A stretch of DNA of 15,034 nucleotides from Chloracidobacterium sp. (GTDB lineage Bacteria > Acidobacteriota > Blastocatellia > Pyrinomonadales > Pyrinomonadaceae), in contig JADJRV010000011.1 in NCBI GenBank assembly GCA_016712045.1, positions 1 through 15,034 on the forward strand, written 5' to 3'. Position 1 is the stretch's first letter. The number at the start of each line of letters is the position of its first letter. Positions 1 through 7,894 of this stretch are shown one piece after another. The position numbers and the translations under genes are program-made. The notes beneath the pieces were generated by a model, which had not been told where the DNA came from, did not search any database, and worked only from the letters and a program-made list of their open reading frames with translations.

Positions 1-255
1 GTTGTTTGCCTTTGTCGCATATTTTCCGATAGTGTCATGCGGCGTATGACAGTCATTACAGGTTGCAACATCCTTGTGACTTGACTTCTGCCATCCATCG
101 TATTGTTCATTCATGATGTGGCAGTTCGCGCAATTTTTCGGCTCGTTGCTAAGGTACGAGTATCCTTTTGCGTAAACAAACGTGTAAATGCCAATCGCGA
201 TGGCCGCGCCGATCCCGACCCCAGCGATAGTAAGTTTGAGAAAGTAAAAATTCAT
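1..255 (-). CDS. nrfH: NrfH, cytochrome c nitrite reductase small subunit (partial, N-terminal 85 residues)
   Basis: NrfH is a membrane-anchored tetraheme cytochrome c (NapC/NirT superfamily). It oxidises menaquinol and passes electrons to the periplasmic nitrite reductase NrfA, which makes ammonium. The visible part has a short N-terminus, one membrane anchor (about residues 8-28), then CANCHIM at 42-48. This is the CxxCHxM pattern of NrfH, in which Met ligates heme 1. The stretch MNEQYDGW and a second heme motif, CNDCH (66-70), follow, with TPHDTIGKYA after it, all typical of NrfH. The ATG at 255 is preceded by GAGGAA at good spacing. The frame is open to the window edge, so at least two more heme sites and the C-terminus lie outside. 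It is last in the minus-strand operon seen here, 27 bases after narK; nrfA is expected next. Confidence 0.92.
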   Translation of the reverse strand, partial: MNFYFLKLTIAGVGIGAAIAIGIYTFVYAKGYSYLSNEPKNCANCHIMNEQYDGWQKSSHKDVATCNDCHTPHDTIGKYATKANN

Positions 256-282
256 TCAGTTCCTCTAGGTATACCCGCTCCC

Positions 283-1825
283 TTAGTTCTCCATTTTCTT
301 CATCAAATTAGGGTGCCGTTCGTGCATCATTTTCTGAATCACCCGGTGCATCCAGAGCAAACAGATGACCGAAAGAACTAGCATCATCATCCACGAACTC
401 GTCCAGAGCCCCGTACTGTCGAGCAAATAACCAAAAATGATCGGGCTGACAAAACCGCCAAGGCCGCCGAGCACACCAACCATGCCGCCGACAACGCCAA
501 CTTGTTCTGGAAAGTATTCCGGTATATGTTTATAAACCGCAGCCTTGCCTACCCCCCAGACAATACCCAAAACATCACGAGTCCTGCAAATATCCAGACA
601 TTGGCCTGGAAAAGATCTTAGTGGTCCCTTTCGCTAATAGCTCTTTTCGTTTTACCACCTGTCCGGGCTGGACAACCGGTTCCTGCCAGATCTCCTTGGT
701 AGGAAAGATCAGCATTTGGTCGTGTGAGATCTGATCGCTTTCCTGTTTGGCATTGATTTCATATCTTTTATCTCCAACTGTGACAGAATCAGCGTCGACA
801 CTGGTTACGACGCCATCGCGTTCGGCGACCACGCCCTTGCCCGGTGATGAGATCTCCATTTTAGGGATGATCAGAAGGGCAGAAAGCATAACCGACAACC
901 CAAGCACGCCATACATAACCGTTCGTCCACCGAATCTATCACTGAGCCATCCGCCAAATGCCCTAATAACCCCTGATGGAAAGCTAAATAATGCGGCTAG
1001 GAAACCGGCAGTAACTAACGGCAAATAATAGACATTTACAAAATACGGTACGAGCCATTGCGAAAATGCGACGAAGCAGCCAAAAACAAGAAAATAATAC
1101 AGTCCGAACCGCCAAACGCGAATATTTTTTAGGGGTTCTAGTTGCTCGGCAAAGGTTTTCGCCATCCAAATTGGCTTCTTATTAGTAGTCGATAAATAAA
1201 ATACCACGCCCGTAATCGCAAGGACTGCCGCATACGCGACGGGCAGTTTGCGCCAGGCTTCGATGTCGGAACCATTTGCCGTAAACGTGTTGAGTAAGGT
1301 CGGGGCAACAAGGGTTGTGATAGCCGAGCCGGCATTTCCAGCCCCAAATATGCCAAGAGCAAATCCTTGTTTTGACCTTGGGAACCAGACCGATGTGTAG
1401 GCAATACCAATCGAAAAGCTCACACCTACAAGCCCAAACCCAAAACTACATAAAGCAAAACCTGTGAAAGAATCGACTTTTGAAAGAAGAAACATTGGAA
1501 TTGCACAGAGGATCAAGGTTGCCGTCATTACTGGTTTGCCACCAAATTTGTCGGTTAGCATGCCCGCTGGCAGACGAAAAATAGAGCCGGCTAGAACGGG
1601 AATTCCCATCAACCAACCAATCTCGGTGGCGGTCCATTTGTAAACTTGGTTTACCGAAAGAAAAGTCACGAGAACGCCGTTGAGCATCCACGCCGAAAAA
1701 CATACGGTGAATGCGAGTGTATTTAGGATCAATATCCGGATCGCTCCGGGAGGGGTGGTGATTTCCATGTCAGGTGCGATACGCCTTTTGAAAACACGTA
1801 ATACGACTGGGTTCGCAATCGACAT
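283..1825 (-). CDS. narK: NarK-type MFS nitrate/nitrite transporter with inserted soluble domain; two frame breaks
   Basis: Major facilitator protein of the nitrate/nitrite porter family, moving nitrate in and nitrite out across the inner membrane. The nitrate signature is visible as GIFGAGNAG (residues 159-167), and the conserved arginines appear in FRLPAG (R84) and GVIRAFGGW (R288). Residues about 323-404 are an insertion not found in E. coli NarK: a hydrophilic, valine/glycine-rich segment beginning SPGKGVVAERDG and ending KKELL-like (KRKELLAKGT), after which membrane segments resume (FQANVWIFAGLVMF, then VWGVGKAAVYKH). The frame breaks at 610-613 and at 569-572. Both are four-base A runs on the + strand, and adding one base at each restores a continuous protein of about 514 residues. 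The start is the ATG at 1825; no strong ribosome site precedes it, and an ATG at 1768 is an alternative. It sits between the DUF6755-like gene and nrfH. Confidence 0.9.
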
Positions 1826-1988
1826 GCCTGTCGAGTGCTTAGTGAGAAAGCGGTGGAAAGCTCTGCATTATTAATGGTTTAGCAATGTTGTTAGGCGGTT
1901 ATCCGTACCTGAATTTACCGATATGGCGCGAGAAAATTCGCAGTAAGGTGTTGATTTGTGAGTAGGATTCAGATGCTCATTTTTTGTT
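1826..1988. other. Gap between narK and the small DUF6755-like gene
   Basis: This 163-base gap is the largest inside operon A. I see no open frame worth calling, no convincing hairpin terminator and no clear sigma-70 promoter. It could contain a secondary promoter for narK-nrfH, but nothing in the sequence proves it. Confidence 0.4.
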
Positions 1989-2227
1989 TCATTGACGGCT
2001 AGATGGTTTCCACCAAATGATTATGCTCAGGGCGATCAACCAACAAACACCTGATGCGATGACAAGCGGTGTCAGCTGAGCATACTCGTGAGCAAGGGCG
2101 GCCTCGACCGCCGCCGAGAGGATCCGAAGCTGAGCACATTGATCATTACAAGCATCGCCAGACGGGCCTGCCAGACGGCGGCAAGTCCGCGACTCTGGGG
2201 CCTTTGCGATATGGCGTTATCCTTCAT
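1989..2227 (-). CDS. Small DUF6755-like membrane protein; one frame break
   Basis: Reading from the ATG at 2227 gives a polar N-terminus, RGLAAVWQARLAMLVMINVL, and then a break. Adding one base near 2134 continues as QLRILSAAVEAALAHEYAQ and a second hydrophobic segment, PLVIASGVCWLIALSIIIWW, ending at a TGA (1989-1991). The result is about 79 residues with two membrane helices and a short loop between them. The RGLAAV start, the helix-loop-helix plan and the position beside a Rieske protein resemble the DUF6755 family, whose function is unknown; I recall such proteins near Rieske and nitrate/nitrite molybdoenzyme genes. GAGAGG lies about 9 bases before the start, and the gene begins 18 bases after the Rieske stop, so co-translation is likely. 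The family call is from memory of the pattern and is moderate; the presence of a small two-helix protein is firmer. Confidence 0.6.
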
Positions 2228-2245
2228 TGCCACGCACCTCTCGTT

Positions 2246-2804
2246 TCACTGCAAAAATTTCGCCGTTCCTTGTCTCAAGCTCAATCTTATCGAGGGGCGC
2301 GGCGGCGGGCCATACAACACCTCGCCTGTCTTGGAGCTGAATCCGCCGTTGTGACACGGGCACTCAAGGCGGTCGTTCGCTTGTGAATAGTAGACCGGGC
2401 AAGATAGATGCGTACATTTCTGTCCAAACGCGGCGTAGGTGCCATCGGTGCCACGGACCAGAATCGCAGTATCCTCTTCGGTCGGATACGAAAAATTCAA
2501 TGCCGAGCCAGGTTCGATATTCATCGCACCGTCGATCTTCGCCGGAGCAAAGGTCTCCGGCCATCCGGCATCATAGGCAGCTTTCCCCGCAAATCCGGCC
2601 GCACCAAGGAAACAATGCACTCGATGTCAAAAAGAGAAAGTTGCAGAACTCCCGCCTTGTAACCTGTGCTTCGCTGTCGCGTTCGTAAGGAAACTCGGCC
2701 TGAAAAGGAGCCGTCGCTGTGCGGACACTTACTTCGTCCGATATTTCATTATCTTCCGCTAGTATCTTCTTGATCGTCTCTTGATCTAATGCTTTAGAAT
2801 TCAT
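2246..2804 (-). CDS. Rieske [2Fe-2S] protein with Tat-type signal anchor; one frame break
   Basis: The protein is about 185 residues after repair. Residues 1-48 are a polar, probably cytoplasmic tail. TRREFCNFLFLTSSA (49-63) is a twin-arginine motif followed by a hydrophobic anchor, so the folded domain should lie outside the inner membrane. The cluster motifs are GQKCTHLSC (C130, H132) and CPCHNGGF (C148, H151). C135 and C150 are in the places of the disulfide found in bc1-type Rieske proteins. The frame breaks near 2608, where one extra G in GG (+ strand) shifts the reading; removing it joins SSALF to LGAAGFAGKAAYD. The start at 2804 overlaps the ferredoxin stop by 11 bases. It probably shuttles electrons between quinol and the other operon A subunits, but no separate cytochrome bc1 b or c1 gene is visible. 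Confidence 0.88.
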
Positions 2805-3444
2805 TGCTCTTATCGGAATCCTCCACCTGAGTATCTATCCACGATTCTTCTTTCACGTGAGCTCCGTCAAGGGATATTTGTCCCTCGAAAACGCCGCACC
2901 CGTCGACGCTTACCTCATCAGCGTCAGTCGGCAGCATCATATAGACCTTCGTTTTAACGCTCTGATTACCAAAAACGTGAGCATTGACTGGTTTAGTCCT
3001 ACGCAACGGGACGATCTGCTCAAAGGTGCCGAACGATAATGCTCCAGTCGGACAAACGCTTGCGCACATTGGCTTGAGACCTTCGCTCGTTCGGTCGTAA
3101 CACATGTCGCATTTCATCTGCAGATGCATCGCAGAGTTGTATTTCGGTACGCCGAAAGGGCAGGCATTTACACAGTTGCGGCAATCCAAGCAGCGGGGTT
3201 TGAGAGCCGACATCACAACGCCATCCTCGTTTTGTTTGATCGCGTCCGCCGGACAGACCAGAGCACAAGTCGGCTCTTCGCAGTGCATGCAGATGGTCGG
3301 CATGGTTGCAGTGGTTTCGCTGCGGTCGATGTAATCGACGAAGATCATCGAGTAGCCCTTATGCGTCGAACACTCGCGACAAGCGGCTACACAGGACCTA
3401 CACCCAATGCATCGCTGCGGATCGATAAACATCGTTTCATTCAT
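2794..3444 (-). CDS. Four-cluster [4Fe-4S] ferredoxin-type electron transfer subunit (DmsB/NrfC-like)
   Basis: Intact, 216 residues, no signal peptide. Sixteen cysteines form four ferredoxin-type groups in the DmsB/NrfC/HybA order: C12-C15-C18-C22 (CIGCRSCVAAC), C52-C55-C60-C64 (CMHCEEPTCALVC), C85-C88-C91-C95 (CLDCRNCVNAC) and C112-C115-C127-C131 (CDMC with an 11-residue spacer before CASVC). Such subunits bind four [4Fe-4S] clusters and wire a molybdopterin catalytic subunit to a membrane quinol-oxidising partner. The C-terminal third (about 145-216) carries no cysteine pattern apart from C183 and is acidic. The start ATG lies 3 bases beyond the end of the molybdoenzyme gene, with AGGGAAA overlapping that gene's last codons, so the two are probably translated together and likely interact. 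Confidence 0.92.
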   Translation of the reverse strand: MNETMFIDPQRCIGCRSCVAACRECSTHKGYSMIFVDYIDRSETTATMPTICMHCEEPTCALVCPADAIKQNEDGVVMSALKPRCLDCRNCVNACPFGVPKYNSAMHLQMKCDMCYDRTSEGLKPMCASVCPTGALSFGTFEQIVPLRRTKPVNAHVFGNQSVKTKVYMMLPTDADEVSVDGCGVFEGQISLDGAHVKEESWIDTQVEDSDKSNEF

Positions 3445-3447
3445 GCT

Positions 3448-5676
3448 CTATTTCCCTTTCTGCACTTCGTTTAGCGACGTTCCCTTTCTCACCTCGCCCA
3501 GTATTGGCAATTCTCTCGTGTGTATTTTCTCCAGACGGGCGGCACATGCCTTGTATTCCGGTATCTTCGACGTCGGATCGAGGGCCGCGTTTGTGATCTG
3601 ATTTGCGGCGAGTTCCTCGCCCCAGTGATACGGGACAAAAATGGTGTCCGGCCTGATGGTTTTTACGACCAGAGCGGGGAAGATACCTTCACCACGACGC
3701 GAAATGACCTTAACCCGCTCGCCGTCGTTGATCTTGTATTTCATCGCGGTTTCGGGATGGATCTCGACGAATGGCTCCGGACACTGCTGAACAAGAAAGC
3801 CGATACGTCTAGTCTGGTTACCCGACAAATACTGATGAACAATACGCCCGCTGGTGAAGATCAATGGATATTCGTCATCGGGTTTCTCGGCGGCACCTTT
3901 GTATTCGATCGCGTGAAATTTTGCCTTACCGTCATCGTGAGCAAAACGCTCCTCGAAAAGGCGTGGCGTCCCCTTACTTTCCTCGGTCGGACACGGCCAG
4001 AAAACACCGTCCTGTTTGTCTATCTTTTCGTAGGTTATTCCGAAATAATCTGCCTTGCCACCTTTGGAGGCGACGCGAAGTTCATCAAATATCTCGCGTG
4101 GCGACTCAAATTGAAAGTACTTTCCGCGACCCATCCTACGCGCGATCTCCTGTAGTGTTCGCCAATCATGGCGAGCTTCACCGGGCGGGTCTATCGCCTG
4201 ATTGATCTTTATCACGCGGCCCTCGCCGCTGGTAGTCGTGCCTTCGTCTTCGGACCATGTTGTTCCGGGAAGGACAACGTCGGCATAACGGGCACTCTCG
4301 GACATAAAGAAATCGATGCAGACGTTGAATTCGAGCCCCTCTAGCGATTCGCGGACCTTGTTGGTATCGAGGCGAGACCATCATGTTGCTGCATATCGAC
4401 AGTAGCCCTTTGATCTCGCCCTCGCGCATTTTGTTAAAAAGCTCGACAGCAGATACGCCCGCTCCAGGCAATTCTGATTCGTCAATGCCCCAAACTTCGG
4501 CTATGTATTTCCGATGTTCAGGATTGAGCATCGACCGATAGCCTGGAAGTTGGTCGGCCTTTTGTCCATGCTCACGGCCGCCCTGTCCGTTACCCTGGCC
4601 GGTGATCGTGCCGTAACCGCGGCCTTCCGAGCCGATCTTCCCGGTCGCAAGTGCGATATTGATATAACTCAGAACGTTTTCCGTCCCGTTGGAATGATGC
4701 TCGATGCCGCGAGCATGCATTATCATGCCGGTCTTTGCTCGGCCGTACAGGCGAGCGGCCTGAATGATCTTCTCGGCCGGGACGCCTGATATTTCGGCGG
4801 CTACGTCGGGCGGGTAATTTAATGCAGCCGTTTTAGCCGCTTCCCAATCGTTGGTTCGGCTATCGATAAATGCCTGATCGATCAGGTTTTCGGTGATCAG
4901 GACATTCAAGATGCCGTTGGCGACCGCGACGTCTGTACCGGGCTTGAGTTGTAAATGGAGATCGCCTTGTCGAGCTGTCGGGGTCTCACGGGGATCGATG
5001 ACTATCCACACACCGCCGTTGTCACGCTGCTTCCATAGAAAGCCATTGAGGATTGGGAACGTTTCCGCGCAATTTGCTCCGGCAATGATCAAAACCTCGG
5101 CGTGCGGAATATCGCTCCACGGATTTGCCGCCCGGTCGATGCCAAACGCCTTATTATTGCCGCCCGCGGCGGATGCCATGCAAAGTCGTCCGTTGTAGTC
5201 AATATACCTGGTCTGCAATCCAAGGCGTGCAAATTTACCAACGAGGTATGTTTTTTCCGTCGTCAGTGACGAGCCCGAGTACACGGCGATCGAATCTTTT
5301 CCGTATTTTTCCTGCAGCCCCTTAAACTTTGAAACGATCAGGTCGAGAGCCTCGTCCCAGCTTGCCCGCTCAAAATTGCCGTTTCTTTTTAACAGCGGAT
5401 ACTCTAGCCGGTCGGGATGGTGCGTCTGTAAATATGCGGTCACTCCCTTGGGACACAGGCGGCCTTCGTTAACCGGGAAATCGTAACGCGGTTCTACGCC
5501 GACAACGTGGTTCTTTTCGACCAGTAGATTCATGCCGCATTGCATTCCGCAATATGGACAGTGGGTGGGAACCATCTTATCAACTTTTCGTTCGGCGCTC
5601 CAACCGCCTATTGGCTCATCGTGCAGATGAGGACCGAAACGATCAATGATACTTGCGAGATTCTCAACTTCGACAT
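3448..5676 (-). CDS. NasA/NarB-type molybdopterin nitrate reductase catalytic subunit; frame breaks near the start and at about 4370
   Basis: Bis-MGD oxidoreductase, most like cytoplasmic assimilatory nitrate reductases. Numbered from the ATG at 5575, CPYCGMQCG gives C6, C9, C13 and GRLCPKG gives C41 for one [4Fe-4S]. NGRLCMASAAGG places the molybdenum-ligand cysteine at C132, as in NasA/NapA. GQGNGQGGREHG and LPGYRSML are typical of the family. Near 4370 one extra base separates the first part from DTNKVRESLEGLEFNVC and the molybdopterin-dinucleotide C-terminal domain (VPYHWGEELAANQ). Upstream of 5575 another frame encodes LASIIDRFGPHLHDEPIGGW, a conserved extension in relatives, so the true start is probably the ATG at 5676 with one base missing just after it. 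About 740 residues, with no Tat signal, so cytoplasmic. Nitrate is the likely substrate; a formate-dehydrogenase-like role is less likely. Confidence 0.88.
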
Positions 5677-5714
5677 TATTTGCTATTCGTTATCGGCGTG
5701 AGCCGTGAAACACC

Positions 5715-6779
5715 TTATCGGGGCGATCCATTAGGACCAGGAGTATGCAAGGCCCGCATCACACGTTTGCAACGCGGACAATAATCCTGCAACTTCTCAC
5801 CATTTTCCATTGTGTAGTCAAACCCGACTTTTTCGACGACGCTCTTCAGATCGCCGAGCCACATAACAGATGCGAATTCTACGCCGCACCGCCGACATTT
5901 TGCCTGCTCCATTTCTTTCGCTCGCTGTTGATAGAGCTCAACGCCGATCGAAGCCGGACGCTGAACAATATGAAATAGCTTGCCAAACGGTAAGAAGAAA
6001 AGCGTCATTATCACGATCGCTTGATGGCTCAGCGCAATGAATGAGTACATATAACCACCGAAATACGTGCTCGATGCCGTCAACATTAGCCCTGAAACAC
6101 AGATCGCGATCAATAGTAGATGGGGAACAAAATCCAAAAGAAATTGCTGAACCGCAATTGCTCCACGGTCTTTTAATCGGCGATGGATCGCAATAGCACA
6201 GCCCGCTAGCACCATGAGGGCAGTAAAATTGAGTGCCTTGAACGTAAAAAAAGCCATTACGCTGTGGACGTCCATCGACTGCACTGGAAAGCCGAATACG
6301 TAAGCTCTGTAGCCTGTCTCGCTCTCAAGTTTGAAATGTATCCAGCCCCAAACAAGCGGGAATGTGATGGCCGCGGACAGGATACAGCCCCACATGATCA
6401 GAAAATGCATCAGCCATCTCGTTTTTGCCCGTTCAAAGATGAATTTTTGGGCGAGCATATTGATCCCGACCGTTTTTGTCGCGTCTATCGTATTGCGGAC
6501 AAATTTCTTTCGCTGGAAAAACAGCTTTAGCCGCGCGAAAAATATGCCCGCGTCGCCGGACGCTGCAGCCACAATGCATATCGAAAAGATCGCGCCGAAC
6601 GCGACGATACTTGCGATCAAATATCCAAATAGTGCCGAATCGAAATGTTCAAGATTGCGCGAACCGATAATAACTAAGGTTGTAAGGACGATTGACGCGC
6701 CGAGCCCTATCAAGGTCGGGTCGCGGTAGTTAACTAAATTTGCTGTCTTCGTATTATCGTTGGGCATTCGGTTTTTCAT
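5715..6779 (-). CDS. NarI/HdrE-like membrane b-type cytochrome with C-terminal zinc-ribbon tail
   Basis: Intact integral membrane protein of about 354 residues. Around six hydrophobic helices are visible, for example LIGLGASIVLTTLVIIGS, LFGYLIASIVAFGAIFSI, WLMHFLIMWGCILSAA, FFTFKALNFTALMVLAG, LLLIAICVSGLMLTAS and HQAIVIMTLFFLPFGKLF. Histidines in WLMHFL, MDVHSVM, FVPHLL, LSHQAI and KLFHIV are candidate heme b ligands. This fits the nitrate reductase gamma/heterodisulfide reductase E fold, which oxidises quinol. The C-terminal 75 or so residues are soluble and carry two CxxC pairs (CRRC and CPRC), probably binding zinc. I chose the ATG at 6779 because the longer frame begins with a TTG at 6824 and an unconserved, polar N-terminus; the ATG at 6767 is also possible. 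It is the first gene of operon A and the likely membrane anchor for the reductase after it. Confidence 0.72.
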   Translation of the reverse strand: MKNRMPNDNTKTANLVNYRDPTLIGLGASIVLTTLVIIGSRNLEHFDSALFGYLIASIVAFGAIFSICIVAAASGDAGIFFARLKLFFQRKKFVRNTIDATKTVGINMLAQKFIFERAKTRWLMHFLIMWGCILSAAITFPLVWGWIHFKLESETGYRAYVFGFPVQSMDVHSVMAFFTFKALNFTALMVLAGCAIAIHRRLKDRGAIAVQQFLLDFVPHLLLIAICVSGLMLTASSTYFGGYMYSFIALSHQAIVIMTLFFLPFGKLFHIVQRPASIGVELYQQRAKEMEQAKCRRCGVEFASVMWLGDLKSVVEKVGFDYTMENGEKLQDYCPRCKRVMRALHTPGPNGSPR

Positions 6780-7156
6780 TAAATGCAGACCGTTGTTATT
6801 TGCAAAATAGATGCCAGACCACAAAAATGTGTTAATTTCCGGAAAATGCAGAGTAATTTCCTTAGACTAACGTCGGCTATTATATTTGATTCTTATGAGT
6901 CGAGAAACTAACCGAGCGTATTTATGTCGTGTACCGCGTAAAAATTCGCGCTGATAGAAAACCTATTTTAGTTGTCCGTAAGATTAAGAAGTATCGGCGA
7001 CCATCAAGCTTAAAGTCACAAAAAATCGCATTGTGTCATCTCATGTAGCTTTATTGATTATCAAATTTCGATCAGTTGGTTTATGATTCTGGCCATAAAA
7101 TGTGAAATATTAAGTTTTAGGATTGCTTTGGAGCTGTTGACGATGACAACTTACAT
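6780..7156. other. Divergent intergenic region between operon A and the Crp/Fnr gene
   Basis: These 377 bases separate two divergently transcribed units and must hold both promoters. The stretch is visibly A/T-rich compared with its neighbours and has no credible open frame. A perfect TATAAT on the minus strand and an imperfect FNR-like 14-mer lie at 6879-6899. Around 7054 there is an 11-base near-palindrome, TTGATTATCAA, with the wrong spacing for a standard FNR/CRP box. No hairpin strong enough to call a terminator or riboswitch was seen. Confidence 0.6.
6879..6899 (-). promoter_or_regulatory. Possible operon A promoter (TATAAT) with adjacent FNR-like half site
   Basis: On the minus strand, TATAAT occupies 6884-6879, about 95 bases before the first gene of operon A. 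No good -35 hexamer sits 17 bases upstream of it, which suits an activator-dependent promoter. Directly beside it on the + strand is TTGATTCTTATGAG (6886-6899). Its left half is a perfect TTGAT and its right half matches ATCAA at three of five positions. Its centre would be near -20, not the -41.5 expected for activation by FNR, so it may be chance or a repressor site. Confidence 0.25.
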
Positions 7157-7806
7157 ATGTCTATGAGTCAAATATCAGACCATTTTAGTGTCGAATTAAC
7201 GGAGGACCTTTTTGCTATTGGCAGCAAAAGATCGTTCGGTAGCGGTAAACACATTTTTTTGAGGGTGATCGGGCCACATTCTTGCCGATTATACTTTCTG
7301 GAAAGATCAAAATGGTTCGCTATCCTGAGGCAGGTAAGGAGATCATAATTGGCATGTTTAAGGCGGGCGAGATATTTGCCATCCCGCCTGCGATGGACGG
7401 AAAGCGGTTTCCTGCTACAGCTGTGGCGATCGAGGAAAGCGAACTTTTGATGATCCCGAGAGACGACTTTCTAGCTTTGATGGGAGCCTCAACCGAATTT
7501 TCTTCGCTGGTGATGAACCGCATGTGCGGCATTCTCCGTGAGCGGGCCGAAACCGTTCAGATCATGGCCACGCCATCGGCCGAACATCGTATCGCGACCG
7601 TTATTTTGCGGCTGATCGGGGAAATGAACGGCGGCGAAGTCAAGAAAATTACGCACCGACGACAAGATATAGCTGAGATGGCGGGGCTTTCGCTTGAGAC
7701 CACGATCCGGATCATCCGAAAGCTCTCGGAAAAGGGCTGTCTAAAAATAGTTGGCGGAAGAATATTAGTTGAAACAACGGACCACCTTCGCACTCTTGTC
7801 CGTTAG
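7157..7806 (+). CDS. Crp/Fnr-family transcriptional regulator; one frame break
   Basis: About 216 residues after repair. The N-terminal part is a cyclic-nucleotide-binding-type beta barrel (GKHIFFEGDRATFLPIIL, then SGKIKMVRYPEAGKE and GEIFAIPPAMDGKR), followed by a long dimerisation helix and a winged helix-turn-helix. The HTH reads RRQDIAEMAGLSLETTIRII. The frame breaks in the T run at 7254-7260; one more T gives a continuous protein. The N-terminus has no cysteines, so it is not an oxygen-sensing FNR with an iron-sulfur cluster, and it more resembles DNR/NNR-type or CRP-like regulators. In the recognition helix the E and R of the FNR E-x-x-S-R motif are kept but the serine position is isoleucine. 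No strong ribosome site precedes the ATG at 7157; a second ATG lies 6 bases later. It is placed to control the divergent operon A and perhaps the stress genes after it. Confidence 0.85.
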
Positions 7807-7894
7807 GCCATATAAGAAAGTGATCTGGATCATGTTTCAGCTCCCATATTCGTGGTAAATTTTTGACTCGAAAACTTGTGTTGAGAATTGGATC

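Noticed and set aside
2069..2386. Two overlapping plus-strand frames opposite the DUF6755-like and Rieske genes
   Set aside because: They are antisense to well-supported minus-strand genes and encode low-quality Arg/Pro-rich sequence.
3520..4155. Long plus-strand frame of 211 codons
   Set aside because: It lies wholly antisense to the molybdopterin-dinucleotide domain of the nitrate reductase, shows no family motifs, and has no ribosome site.
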